Source: Streptomyces olivaceus (GTDB lineage Bacteria; Actinomycetota; Actinomycetes; Streptomycetales; Streptomycetaceae). From it: 59,178 nt of DNA. This document shows positions 16,503-24,890 of this stretch, one piece after another. The DNA is taken from the NCBI RefSeq assembly GCF_000721235.1, contig NZ_JOFH01000037.1:1-59178 (forward strand). Reading direction: 5' to 3'. Under the pieces are notes generated by a model. It was not told the DNA's origin. It saw only the letters and a program-made list of their open reading frames with translations, and did not search any database. A program made the translations under genes and the position numbers. Positions within the stretch are counted from its first letter, which is position 1. Every line of letters begins with the position of its first letter.

Positions 16503-16931
16503 GGGCGGAGGAGTCCTTGCTTTGAATGGCGGCGTGCGGGACGTGTACCGGGTGGGTGCATGGGGTGCGGGCGTGAGTGTCTGGGCAGGGTGAGGTGGCT
16601 GGTGGTGCAAGGGGGACGCCGACTCTCGGCAAGGTATATCGAGTACGCCGCCTGTTGCGCCGTTTTCGCTCATTGTGGGGTGGCGTGGGGCTCTGAGGCA
16701 CGTGAGGCGTACGAGGCGGACCGGTGGGTGGCGGGCTGGACATGCGGGCGAACACGGGAGCGATTTGGTTGCCGTGTGTGACGCCCAGGAGCGAGAAGAA
16801 CGGTTTTTTCAGAGTGCGCCCTTTGTGCGCCTCCCCGTGCTGCGGAAGGTGCCCCTTGCACACAGTCGCCGTCGGACCGGAGACTGATTTCACTGCCCGA
16901 GTGATTTTTTCGGCACATTCCGGGATGGTTC
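16503..16931. other. Divergent intergenic region with a possible small minus-strand ORF
   Basis: A 429-base region between the VOC gene (minus) and the oxygenase gene (plus) holds their promoters. A minus-strand frame opening at GTG 16893 encodes a plausible short peptide containing KKPFFSLLGVTHGNQIAP and FARMSSP before turning into low-complexity Pro/Arg-rich sequence. The peptide part has mostly GC-ending codons. No clear ribosome binding site is seen, and an antisense plus-strand frame is also open, so I do not call it a gene. Confidence 0.3.
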
Positions 16932-17624
16932 ATGCTGGGCTCTTCAGATACTTCTGCGCCTGATTCCTCAGGCACGTCCGCAGGGACGCATCTGCTTCAG
17001 GCTTTCCCTACTCCTGTGGCGCGTCTTTCTTATCCGAAAGCCGGTGAGCTCAATGCACGGCTGGAGGAGTTGGTCCTGTCCCGGGTGGGGGGCGGGAGGA
17101 AGGACTTCGGGTACAAGACGGAGTCGGCGGGTGATCTGGCGTCGTGGGGTGATCCGGGGCTGGAGGAGCTGACCCGGTGGGTGGGGCGGATGGCCGGCCA
17201 GCTGGTCGAGAAGCTGGTTGGGGTGTCGCTCGCCGAGGCGTATCTGCGGTCACGGGAACGCGAGGGCGAGGGCGGGCGGGCGCCAGTGGTGGGTGTAGTG
17301 GCTCGCCGCAGCTGGGCGAGCGTGTATCGCAGCGGTGACCGGCATGAGCCGCACTTCCATCCCAATACGGCGTGGTCGGCGATCTACTATGTGGCCGCTC
17401 CGGGGCCCTGTGAGCTTGATCTGCTGGATCCGCGGCATTTTGTGGACTACTTCGATGCGGGTATTTCCCTGGCCGGGGAGGAGCAGCGGGTCCGTCTGGT
17501 GTGTGCGCCGGGCGATCTGGTGCTGATTCCGGGGTGGCTGCGGCACGCGGTACCCACATTCCAGGATGAGGGAGTGCGTATTTCTCTTTCCTGGAACCTG
17601 AACTACATGGCACGTTCCGGCTGA
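16932..17624 (+). CDS. Putative 2OG-Fe(II) oxygenase (TIGR02466-like)
   Basis: A 230-aa protein. Residues 20-75 form an N-terminal region (FPTPVARLSYPKAGELNARLEEL...DFGYKTESAGDLASW). The catalytic double-stranded beta-helix starts at SWASVYRSGDRHEPHFHPNTAWSAIYYVAAPG, with the iron-binding His in HFHPN, continues through a GDLVLIPGWLRHAVP strand with the distal His, and ends in VRISLSWNLN with the 2-oxoglutarate-binding Arg. This matches putative 2OG-Fe(II) oxygenases of the TIGR02466 group. It probably hydroxylates a peptide or small molecule. It heads a rightward group with a YncE-type propeller 67 bases downstream. Confidence 0.75.
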   Translation: MLGSSDTSAPDSSGTSAGTHLLQAFPTPVARLSYPKAGELNARLEELVLSRVGGGRKDFGYKTESAGDLASWGDPGLEELTRWVGRMAGQLVEKLVGVSLAEAYLRSREREGEGGRAPVVGVVARRSWASVYRSGDRHEPHFHPNTAWSAIYYVAAPGPCELDLLDPRHFVDYFDAGISLAGEEQRVRLVCAPGDLVLIPGWLRHAVPTFQDEGVRISLSWNLNYMARSG

Positions 17625-17691
17625 CCATTCTCTAAAGCTGGAAGCAAGAGGACAGCGAGTACGGAAAAAGTCGAAGAAAAGGGAGCCAGTG

Positions 17692-18744
17692 ATGGCGCGT
17701 AACGTGCAGTTCTTCACGACCGACACCGACGACGGGACGATCTCGGTGGTGGCGAAGACAGGGCCGGGCGAGCACCGGCGGATCGAGCAGATCCGTGTCG
17801 GCAACGCCCCGCGGGGTGGCGTCAAGTTCACCGCGGACGGGCGGGGGTTCGTGTGCAACACCTCGCAGAACACGGTGTCGGAGATCGACGCGGTGGCGTT
17901 GGAGGAGGTGCGGCGGATCGAGGTCGGGCACGGGCCGCGCGGTCAGGGTCTGCTGCCCGGGGATCGCTACCTGCTGGTGTCGAACTCGGGCAGCGACACC
18001 GTGAGCATCGTGGACCTGGAGCTGAACGTCGAGCTGCGGCAGGTGCCGGTGGGCCGGGACCCGCGGCACATGGGGATCACCACGGACGGCCGCACCGCGT
18101 ACGTGTGCGTGTGGGGCGCCGGGCACGTCAGCAAGCTCGACCTGTCCGCGCTGGTCGACGACGGGGACGCGGCAGGGGTGGCGGAGGTCGCGCAGATCCC
18201 GGTGGACCGGTACGCGCACCCCTACAGCCTGGCCATCGACCCGTCGGGCCAGCGCGTGTTCGTCGCCAACACGCAGGCACCGTACGTGACGGTGATCGAC
18301 ACCGCCACCGACGCGGTCACCAACGTCGACATCGGGTTCATCGGCGGGAGGGCTATCCAGTTCAGCCCGGACGGGCGGCATGCACTGCTGACGGTGGAGA
18401 CCGTCAGCCGGGTCTACGTCATCGACGTGGAGACGCTTCAGGTCACGCGGCACATTCCGGTGGGTGCCGGCCCGCGCGGTCTGGTCGTCGACGCCCGTGA
18501 CGAGACCGCCTACGTCACCAACTTTTCGAGGGCCACGGTGCTGGGGCTGGCGCCGGAGCTGGACTACGAGCCCAACACCCTCACGGTGATCGATCTGTCC
18601 TCCGCGCCGCTGGACCGCGACGAGGACGTCTTCGCCTGCGAGCCCGTCGTCGTCGGCTACGGGCCGTGCTCAGTGACGATGTTCGACCTCGACACGCTGC
18701 CGGCAGAGGCCCGCGCGCAGCGTGCGGACCGTCTCCGCGCCTGA
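17692..18744 (+). CDS. YncE-type beta-propeller (YVTN repeat) protein
   Basis: A 350-aa protein composed of repeated propeller blades: RIEQIRVGNAPRGGVKFTADGRGFVCNT, RRIEVGHGPRGQGLLPGDRYLLVSNSGSDTVSIVDL, VPVGRDPRHMGITTDGRTAYVCVWGAGHVSKLDL, SLAIDPSGQRVFVANTQAPYVTVID, IQFSPDGRHALLTVETVSRVYVID and HIPVGAGPRGLVVDARDETAYVTNF, about seven in all, typical of YVTN/YncE proteins. Unlike most of that family it has no signal peptide, so it should be cytoplasmic. ATG 17692 is chosen because GGGAG lies six bases upstream; GTG 17689 is an alternative. The propeller may bind the substrate or product of the neighbouring oxygenase. Confidence 0.85.
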   Translation: MARNVQFFTTDTDDGTISVVAKTGPGEHRRIEQIRVGNAPRGGVKFTADGRGFVCNTSQNTVSEIDAVALEEVRRIEVGHGPRGQGLLPGDRYLLVSNSGSDTVSIVDLELNVELRQVPVGRDPRHMGITTDGRTAYVCVWGAGHVSKLDLSALVDDGDAAGVAEVAQIPVDRYAHPYSLAIDPSGQRVFVANTQAPYVTVIDTATDAVTNVDIGFIGGRAIQFSPDGRHALLTVETVSRVYVIDVETLQVTRHIPVGAGPRGLVVDARDETAYVTNFSRATVLGLAPELDYEPNTLTVIDLSSAPLDRDEDVFACEPVVVGYGPCSVTMFDLDTLPAEARAQRADRLRA

Positions 18745-18846
18745 CCCCTCCACGCCCCTGGGACCGCTCGTTCCCGCGCACGGTTGCCGCGCGGGACGAG
18801 CGGTTGTCACCGTCTCTGTTCGCCGCACAGGAAGTCTGCTGCTGTT

Positions 18847-19533
18847 TTGGCTGATATCGAGTTCACCGCGCTGTATCCGTGGTCGCTGCTGCCCGACAAG
18901 CCGTGCGTCGACCGGGCGGCGGCCCGGGCCGAACGCGACTTGTATGCGGCCCAGTTTCGGCATGTGCGCGTGACCCGTCTGCCGCAGGACTGTCCGCCGT
19001 GGGTCATGGGGCACACGCTGGGCTGGACGGTGCGCTCGCCGGTGTCCTGCACGATGACTCCGATCAAGGACACCGATGTCGGGATCCCGGACGGGGAGGA
19101 GGCCCGGGCCGTGAGCCTGCGGGCCGGGGGCGGTCAGATGTGGCGCCGCGGAACCGACTGGATCTCGGTGGCCGGCGGACAGTGGATGCGGCTGTACGAC
19201 TTCCGCAACGGAGCGGGTGAGTGGGAGGGGATGTTCCTGCCCAACGGGCAGGGCAGCGCTGAGTGGCGCCTCGGCGTGGCCGTGACGGTCGCCGAACCGT
19301 ACTTCGTGCTGGTGCTGCCGCTGGACCCTCCCCTTCACGGGCTGGAGGTTCCGGTCGGTGTCCTGCGGGCGAAAACCGTCAACGCCATGACCGGCGGCGG
19401 AGGCATCAGCATCGCCGTGCGCCCCACCCGGCCCCTCACGGTGCGCCGGGGGCAGCCGGTCGCCCGGCTCCTGCTGCTGCACCCCGACACCGTGCGCGCC
19501 ACCGCCTCCGACATCCCCTGCCCGGCGTCATGA
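18847..19533 (+). CDS. Unknown protein, possibly DUF6065-like
   Basis: A protein of about 228 aa beginning ADIEFTALYPWSLLPDKPCVDRAAARAERDLYAAQFRHVRVTRLPQDCPPWVMGHTLGWTVRSPVSCTM and containing LYDFRNGAGEWEGMFLPNGQGSAEWRLGVAV and late GISIAVRPTRPL. The H-x-L-G-W-T-V-R-S-P segment and the order of strands recall DUF6065 proteins, but I am not certain. No catalytic motif is evident. The start is unclear: TTG 18847 has AGGAAG at about 12 bases, and upstream residues look non-coding. Its stop overlaps the MFS gene start (ATGA), so both are co-translated. Confidence 0.6.
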   Translation: MADIEFTALYPWSLLPDKPCVDRAAARAERDLYAAQFRHVRVTRLPQDCPPWVMGHTLGWTVRSPVSCTMTPIKDTDVGIPDGEEARAVSLRAGGGQMWRRGTDWISVAGGQWMRLYDFRNGAGEWEGMFLPNGQGSAEWRLGVAVTVAEPYFVLVLPLDPPLHGLEVPVGVLRAKTVNAMTGGGGISIAVRPTRPLTVRRGQPVARLLLLHPDTVRATASDIPCPAS

Positions 19534-20822
19534 GCGCCGCCCGCCGCCGACCTTCCGACGGCTCGCTCACGCTTGTCCTGCGGCCGCCCGCCGGGCCGTT
19601 GCTGGGGCTGGCGTTCACAGCCCGCACCGTCGCCGCCACCCTGCCGATCACGCTGCTGCTCGCGCTCGCCGACCGCTACGGCTACGCCCGTGCCGCACTC
19701 GTCGGCGGCGGCCACACCCTCGTGCTGGCCTTCCTGGTCCCGCTGCGGGGCCGGCTCCTGGACCGCTACGGGCACCGGCACGCCCTGCCCGTCATGGCCG
19801 CCGTGGCCATGACGCTGACGGCACTGGCGGCCGTCAGCGTCACCGCCCGGTGGCCGTGGTGGACCACCCTGTTCCTGGTCATCACCGCCAGCATCAGCGG
19901 GCCTCCCCTCAACGCGGCCCTGCGCTCGGCCTGGCGCCGGCTCGTCGACCCGCAGCACCTCAAAACGGTGCACACCGCCGACAGCCTCCTGGAGGAAGCC
20001 GGCTTCGTCGCCGCTCCCCTGGCCGCGGGCACCGCCGTGACCCTCCTGGGCGCCATCGCCGCCTACCAGACCGCCGCCGCCTGCTACCTGCTCACCATGG
20101 CCCTGTACCTCGCTGCGGCCCGGCACTGGGGCCTGAGCCCCGCCCTCCCCCCTGCGGCCCCCGCGCGCGGGCGGGCGGCGGGGCGTGCGCACCGGTGGCT
20201 CGGGCCCCTGGCCCAGCCCCGCATCCTGATGATCATGGGGCCGCTGCTCGTCATGGGCTGCCTGTTCGGCGGAACCGGCATCTACGTGCCCGCCTACAGC
20301 CAGGCCCAGCACGCCACCGCGCAGATCGGGCCCCTGCTCGCCGCGATCTCGGCCGGCGGCGTCATCGGAGGCCTCCTCTACGCCGTACTGCCCACCCGCC
20401 GCATTCCGCCGTGGACTCTGTACCGGCTGCTGACCGCGGGCTTCGCCCTGCCCGGCTGCTTCCTGCTCCTGGCCCACCAGCCCCTCGTCCTGGCCGTCCT
20501 GCTCCTGCTGTCCGGACTGTTCGTCACCCCCCTGTTCATCACCGCGTTCCTCCTCCTGGACGCCACCGCCACCGACGACGTACGCGTGGAGGCCAACACC
20601 TGGGTCGGGGCCAGCACCGACATCTCCAACGGCATCACCGCCATCGCCATCGGCGCCCTCACCGCCGGCCAGCACTTCCACACCGCTCTCGCCGTCCTCT
20701 CCGCCTGCGCGGCCGGCGGCCTGCTGACCGCCCTCCTCCTCACCCCTCCCCCACAGCCCGCGGCAGCCCCCGAGCCCGCCGCACAGCCCGGCCCCGGCAG
20801 CGAGGTACCCGCCGGCCCATGA
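19530..20822 (+). CDS. MFS transporter
   Basis: A 430-aa membrane protein with about twelve hydrophobic segments, a cytoplasmic loop between TM2 and TM3 reading PLRGRLLDRYGHR (the major-facilitator motif A region) and a hydrophilic central loop (PAAPARGRAAGRAHRW) between the two halves. The start ATG 19530 overlaps the preceding stop; its own stop overlaps the ATG of the following glycosylase gene. An efflux role for a metabolite made or modified by the cluster is the likely reading. The substrate is not deducible. Confidence 0.9.
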   Translation: MSAARRRPSDGSLTLVLRPPAGPLLGLAFTARTVAATLPITLLLALADRYGYARAALVGGGHTLVLAFLVPLRGRLLDRYGHRHALPVMAAVAMTLTALAAVSVTARWPWWTTLFLVITASISGPPLNAALRSAWRRLVDPQHLKTVHTADSLLEEAGFVAAPLAAGTAVTLLGAIAAYQTAAACYLLTMALYLAAARHWGLSPALPPAAPARGRAAGRAHRWLGPLAQPRILMIMGPLLVMGCLFGGTGIYVPAYSQAQHATAQIGPLLAAISAGGVIGGLLYAVLPTRRIPPWTLYRLLTAGFALPGCFLLLAHQPLVLAVLLLLSGLFVTPLFITAFLLLDATATDDVRVEANTWVGASTDISNGITAIAIGALTAGQHFHTALAVLSACAAGGLLTALLLTPPPQPAAAPEPAAQPGPGSEVPAGP

Positions 20823-21931
20823 CCCCACCGCTCCGCCTCACCCCGCACGAGGCACGGCGTATCGCCGTCGCCGCCACACTCCTCGACCCCACCGCCCTCA
20901 GCCTGGACGACGTCCTGCAACGGCTGCGGATCGTCCAGCTGGACTCCATCACCGCCCTGGCCCGGGCCCACCAGCTCACCCTCACCGCCCGCCTCCCCCA
21001 CCTCACCACCAGCCAGGCCGACACCCTCCTGCACCACCAGCAGCGTCCCCTCACCTTCGAATACCCGGCCCACGCCCACGCCCTGGTCCCCCTCGACGAC
21101 TGGCCCCTGTGGGCGTTCCGCCGGCGCGCCGCCCGCCGCCGTCCCGAATACCCGCCGCCCGCCGAACGCTGCCGCATCCTCGCCCTGCTCCGCGAACACG
21201 GCCCCCTGACGCACGCCGGCCTGCGCCCGCCCGGTGCTCAGGCGTCGGCCGGCTGGTCCTGGGGGCCCGCCAAACGGGCCGTGGAGTTCATGCTGTGGGC
21301 CGGCGACCTCATCTGCGTGCACCGCACTGCCAGCTGGCAGCGCCTGTTCGACCTGCCCGAACGCCACCTCCCCGACCACCTCCACACCGACACCCTCACC
21401 GACGACGCCTGCCTGACCACACTCCTCACCCACGCCGGACGCGCCCTGGGCACCGCCACCACCAGCGACCTCGCCGACTACCTCCGCATCCCCACCCGCC
21501 ACGCCACCCGACTCCTGCCCCACACCCCGCTCCTGCCCACCACCATCCCCCACTGGCCGCCCAACACCTGGACCCACCCCGACGCCCTCAACCCACCCCC
21601 CACCTCCCCCGAACAGGCCCAGCTCCTCGGCCCCTTCGACAACCTGGTCTGGAACCGGCCCCGCACACGGCGCCTCTTCGGCTTCACCCACGTCTTCGAG
21701 GCCTACAAACCCGCCGAACACCGCACGTACGGCTACTACGTCTGTCCCCTGCTCACCGACGACCAGCTCACCGCCCGCGCCGACCTCACCCGCAACGGCC
21801 ACCACCTGACCGTTCTCCGCACCCATGCCGAGCCCGACGCCCCAGCCGATACCCCCGCACGCCTTGCCCGAGCCTGCCGCCGGCTCCAGCACACGCTCGC
21901 GGGAATCGCGTTCGGCGCTGGCCCGGCATGA
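20819..21931 (+). CDS. YcaQ/AlkX-type winged-helix DNA glycosylase
   Basis: A 370-aa protein of the HTH_42 (PF06224) family. It opens with LTPHEARRIAVAATLL and RLRIVQLDSITALARAHQLTLTARLP; the Q-L-D is the Q-phi-D catalytic motif of YcaQ/AlkX enzymes, which unhook interstrand crosslinks, and distinguishes it from the Q-phi-Q AlkZ type. Three winged-helix modules follow, and the family signature GPFDNLVWNRPRTRRLFGFTHVFEAYKPAEHRTYGYYV is near the C-terminus. Coupled by ATGA overlap to the MFS gene. Its place at the end of a cluster with an oxygenase and exporter suggests self-protection against a DNA-alkylating product, as AlkZ does in azinomycin producers; this is inference. Confidence 0.85.
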   Translation: MTPPLRLTPHEARRIAVAATLLDPTALSLDDVLQRLRIVQLDSITALARAHQLTLTARLPHLTTSQADTLLHHQQRPLTFEYPAHAHALVPLDDWPLWAFRRRAARRRPEYPPPAERCRILALLREHGPLTHAGLRPPGAQASAGWSWGPAKRAVEFMLWAGDLICVHRTASWQRLFDLPERHLPDHLHTDTLTDDACLTTLLTHAGRALGTATTSDLADYLRIPTRHATRLLPHTPLLPTTIPHWPPNTWTHPDALNPPPTSPEQAQLLGPFDNLVWNRPRTRRLFGFTHVFEAYKPAEHRTYGYYVCPLLTDDQLTARADLTRNGHHLTVLRTHAEPDAPADTPARLARACRRLQHTLAGIAFGAGPA

Positions 21932-21988
21932 CCACGAGGTGGTTCGGTCGAGTCGTTCCCATGGCCACGCATGGCCGGGGCCGGGCTG

Positions 21989-22208
21989 TCAGCGTTTGAC
22001 GCGGTTGCGGACGGCGGCTTCTTTGCAGGCGGCCGGGTCACGGTAGTGCCCGAGGTTCGCGGCGAGAGGGGTGGGCGAGCCAGCCGTCGACGTCGGCCTG
22101 GACGTACCCGCCGGCTCGCCGGGTGAGTTCGTCCCGGACGGCTTCGTCCCCGGTATGAGGCTCGGTCTGCTCCAGCGTGCCGAGCTCGCGCAGCGCCTCG
22201 TCGGCCAT
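21989..22208 (-). pseudogene. Small frameshifted ORF of unknown family
   Basis: The minus strand from ATG 22208 reads MADEALRELGTLEQTEPHTG and on to VDGWLAHP with near-perfect GC-ending codons, then the coding character moves to another frame as LAANLGHYRDPAACKEAAVR and stops at 21989. A single extra C in a C-run explains the shift. The restored product would be about 72 aa. Not recognised. The rest of 21932-22398 holds nothing convincing. Confidence 0.45.
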
Positions 22209-22398
22209 GTTTTCGTGCCGGGACGCCTGCCGTGCGTCGCACCGGGTGTCATCGAGGGCCGCGACGACGCCAGGGCGTCGGCGGCGTCGTCTGGTGCGCC
22301 ACGAGGCTCCGGTGGCCCGCATACCGGAATCGGGTCGGCGTCCTTGTTGCCGGGTGCTATGACTGCGGTTTTTGTGGTGTCCGAGACCACGATCATCG

Positions 22399-23382
22399 TC
22401 AGGGCGCTCCGGCACCGAGGCCTGTCCGGCGCGGATTGCCGCGGTCGATGGTGAACACGACGCTACTGCCTGTCTGTAGCGGGGTGGTGAAGATCGCATG
22501 GGCGGCCGCCTGGCCGAACGCCGGGTGAGTGCGGCCGTGTTGGGTCAGCCCGCCCGTACCGAGGCGGCTCAGTCCGGAGACCTGCGTGTTGAGAATCTGA
22601 GCTCCGATTGATTCTCCAACGGTCAGCCGATATTCGGCGTCCAGGACGGGTCTGAAGAGGTGAGCCTGGACCCTGATCTCTCGGTCCGTTCCCAAGTACT
22701 TGCGAGCGACAACGCAAAACTCCACAGAGTGGAATCCGCTGTGCCGGTGCAGCTCTGACAGGGGGAACCTGAATTCGACGGCCGAGGATCCTCTCAGCGT
22801 GGACTGGTGCGGTGACGCTGGTTCCAGTTGCTGGCCGTCGACCCGTACGTGATCGACGCGGAAGCTTTCGCGGTCCATCATCTCAAGCCCGTCGTCTATC
22901 TGCCAGCGAAACACATACCTGTTGTCGTTGGCCAGGACACTGAACGGCTCGTCGGTCAGAGAGGACACACAGATGAATCTTAGTTCCCTGGGAATTTCCG
23001 GTACTTGGTAGGAGACCCTCATTGCTTGCACGGCATACCCGTCGGCTCCGAGGCCGTCCAGGTGGCAGTCCCATCGGTAGCGGGTCAGTGCGCCGGTGAA
23101 GAGGTTTTCACGGATCGGTTCGAGGACTTCGCGTAGAGCGTGGTCAATGGCCTGGTTCACCTGCAGCGTTGTGTCGCGGATGGTGATCTGGCCAAAGATG
23201 AAGCTAACCATCGCGGCCGAGACCAGCGTCGTGCCAACGATCTCGAATGATTTGACGATAACGTCGTCGTGAGCGCGGTTCACCGAGAGGACCAGGGCCA
23301 CCGCTCCGACCAGTAGCACCAGGAGGTTGTAGATGCGCACCGTGCGCCGAACTTCTGCGATGAGGTAGCGCTGGTCGGCCAT
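22399..23382 (-). CDS. Two-TM membrane protein with large soluble domain
   Basis: A 327-aa protein. Two hydrophobic segments lie near the N-terminus (about residues 17-35, VRIYNLLVLLVGAVALVL, and 47-66, IVGTTLVSAAMVSFIFGQI), joined by a short charged hairpin. A roughly 260-residue soluble part follows, predicted beta-rich from its alternating pattern (VQAMRVSYQVPEIPRELRFICV, FRVDHVRVDGQQLEP, HSVEFCVVARKYLG, EIRVQAHLFRPVLDAEYRLTV). The 2TM plus beta-domain design recalls effectors of nucleotide-signalling immunity, but no family match is claimed. It begins 12 bases after the beta-lactamase-like gene in the same direction, so the two are one operon. Confidence 0.7.
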   Translation of the reverse strand: MADQRYLIAEVRRTVRIYNLLVLLVGAVALVLSVNRAHDDVIVKSFEIVGTTLVSAAMVSFIFGQITIRDTTLQVNQAIDHALREVLEPIRENLFTGALTRYRWDCHLDGLGADGYAVQAMRVSYQVPEIPRELRFICVSSLTDEPFSVLANDNRYVFRWQIDDGLEMMDRESFRVDHVRVDGQQLEPASPHQSTLRGSSAVEFRFPLSELHRHSGFHSVEFCVVARKYLGTDREIRVQAHLFRPVLDAEYRLTVGESIGAQILNTQVSGLSRLGTGGLTQHGRTHPAFGQAAAHAIFTTPLQTGSSVVFTIDRGNPRRTGLGAGAP

Positions 23383-23394
23383 GGGTGAGTCCGA

Positions 23395-24147
23395 CTACAC
23401 AGGTTCCCCGAGGACCCGCCACACGTCTGCGATGCAGTCGCCGATCTCAATTCCGACTGTCGCAGTGTCCGGCTGATCCTCGCTGAGGAAGACAGCGATG
23501 AGGTCGTGGTCGCGGCCGTAGAGAATGCCTGCGTCGTGGGCGAGGCCGCGCAGGCTGCCCGTCTTGTGTGCGACATGGAGGTCGTCCGGGAGGCGCAGTG
23601 GCAGGCGAAAATTGCGCATGCTGTTCCGTAGGGCTTTGATCACGGGCTGCAGCTTCGGATCTGCGGCGGCATACTGCAAGATCAGTGCCATGTCGTTCGC
23701 TGTCGTGATGCTGTTTCTTGCCGTCGGGCCCAGGTCGTTGTCGGTGAATCCCACGCGCATGTGTGTGTGATGCGCGCCGGCCCGCGCAGCAGTGGCGGTC
23801 ACGGCTTCCATGCCGACGAGGTCGGTCAGGTAAACGGCGACGGGGTTGTCACTGGTGGCGAGCATCAAACCGCCGAGCTCCGCCAGGGTGAACTCGTGCC
23901 GTTCATCGAATACCTCAAACAGGGACGGGTATGCAGTACGGCTGAGGTCTGACCGCGTAACGACCTGGGTGGCGTCATGCTGCTCCAGCAATGCGATGAA
24001 CAAGGGCACCTTCATCAGGCTGGCGGCAGGGAAGGTGCGATCGGCGTTGCGCTGAGCGCACAGGTCCCTTCCGCGCATGGAGCGCAGCACAACAGCTCTG
24101 GACGGGCCGTTCTGGACGAAGGAGTCGATGCGGCCATCGATATCCAT
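23395..24147 (-). CDS. Cytoplasmic class A beta-lactamase-fold serine hydrolase
   Basis: A 250-aa protein with the penicillin-recognising fold motifs: SLMK (Ser43, Lys46), SDN (99-101) and KTG (195-197), plus RNSITTANDM as in class A enzymes. The omega-loop stretch that carries Glu166-x-x-Asn170 in class A beta-lactamases reads GFTDNDLG here, so the deacylating Glu seems absent. There is no signal peptide or lipobox, which is odd for a beta-lactamase. ATG 24147 is chosen for GGGGG at a good distance; GTG 24162 is possible. A stalled acylating enzyme, a penicillin-sensing protein or an esterase are options. Operon partner of the two-TM protein. Confidence 0.8.
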   Translation of the reverse strand: MDIDGRIDSFVQNGPSRAVVLRSMRGRDLCAQRNADRTFPAASLMKVPLFIALLEQHDATQVVTRSDLSRTAYPSLFEVFDERHEFTLAELGGLMLATSDNPVAVYLTDLVGMEAVTATAARAGAHHTHMRVGFTDNDLGPTARNSITTANDMALILQYAAADPKLQPVIKALRNSMRNFRLPLRLPDDLHVAHKTGSLRGLAHDAGILYGRDHDLIAVFLSEDQPDTATVGIEIGDCIADVWRVLGEPV

Positions 24148-24638
24148 GCAGATCCCCCACACCCTCGCCAGGCTTGGTCAAATCAGGTTAGGCCCAGCCA
24201 GTTCGGACGTCCATACCGCTCATCGCACGGGTAGTTCGCTTGGCAGTCCGGCTCCTGCGCAGGTCCTCCCGGCAACGTCGCAAGGGCGTGCGGCCAGTCG
24301 TGTGGGCGCGGGCCGGTGTCGGGTCCCGAGCGGCTTTCGCTTGCGGCAAGGGACACGGCGCGCGTGACGTGGGGCAAACATGCCGTCAGGTGGCTACGAC
24401 CGCGCGAAAAGCAGGGCCAAGGAAGCCTGCAGGCTCGCCGTGTGGTAGCCAGAGTGGCCTGTCCGTCACAGAAGAGAGCCCTCTACGACGATCAGGCCCA
24501 GGCTCTTCGCCCCCCCCCACCCCGGGCCTTGACCCCTGATGCTGGACACACGAGACACTGGATCTAGTGCTGTGACCGCATAGACACCTCACGACCCCAA
24601 GCAGTCAAGTCGCAGCCGTCAAAGCAGTTGGGAATGCG
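24148..24638. other. Intergenic stretch without a recognisable gene
   Basis: About 490 bases upstream of the beta-lactamase-like gene. It should contain that operon's promoter. I see no coding frame on either strand and no repeat worth naming. Confidence 0.4.
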
Positions 24639-24890
24639 GTGTTCTCATCGAACAGTTTGCATCGCTGGGGCGAGGCCCGGAGGGCGGAGAAGGCCGGGGA
24701 CCATGCCTATGACGAACTCGTCCGCGGCCACCCCGACCTCTACCAGCACATCCGCACGCACCTGGCCCGGCACGAGTCGCGCTATGGTCGGCTGGAGCCG
24801 ACGGTGCCGCGAGGGCAGCTGCGTGCCCGGGTCTACGACGAGCTCGACCGTATGCGCCCAGCGCACCCGGTTTCGCCCGCTCACGGCTGA
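24639..24890 (+). CDS. Small basic protein of unknown function
   Basis: An 83-aa protein from GTG 24639, rich in His and Arg: SLHRWGEARRAEKAGDHAYDELVRGHPDLYQHIRTHLARHESRYGR, then a C-terminal helix (QLRARVYDELDRMRP). Third positions are strongly GC-biased throughout, which is the main support. No membrane segment or motif, and no partner gene nearby. The start is uncertain because no clear ribosome binding site is seen. Confidence 0.5.
   Translation: MFSSNSLHRWGEARRAEKAGDHAYDELVRGHPDLYQHIRTHLARHESRYGRLEPTVPRGQLRARVYDELDRMRPAHPVSPAHG

Noticed and set aside
19335..20828. Long minus-strand open frame antisense to the MFS transporter
   Set aside because: Gly/Glu-rich shadow produced by GC-biased third positions of the real gene; no family resemblance.
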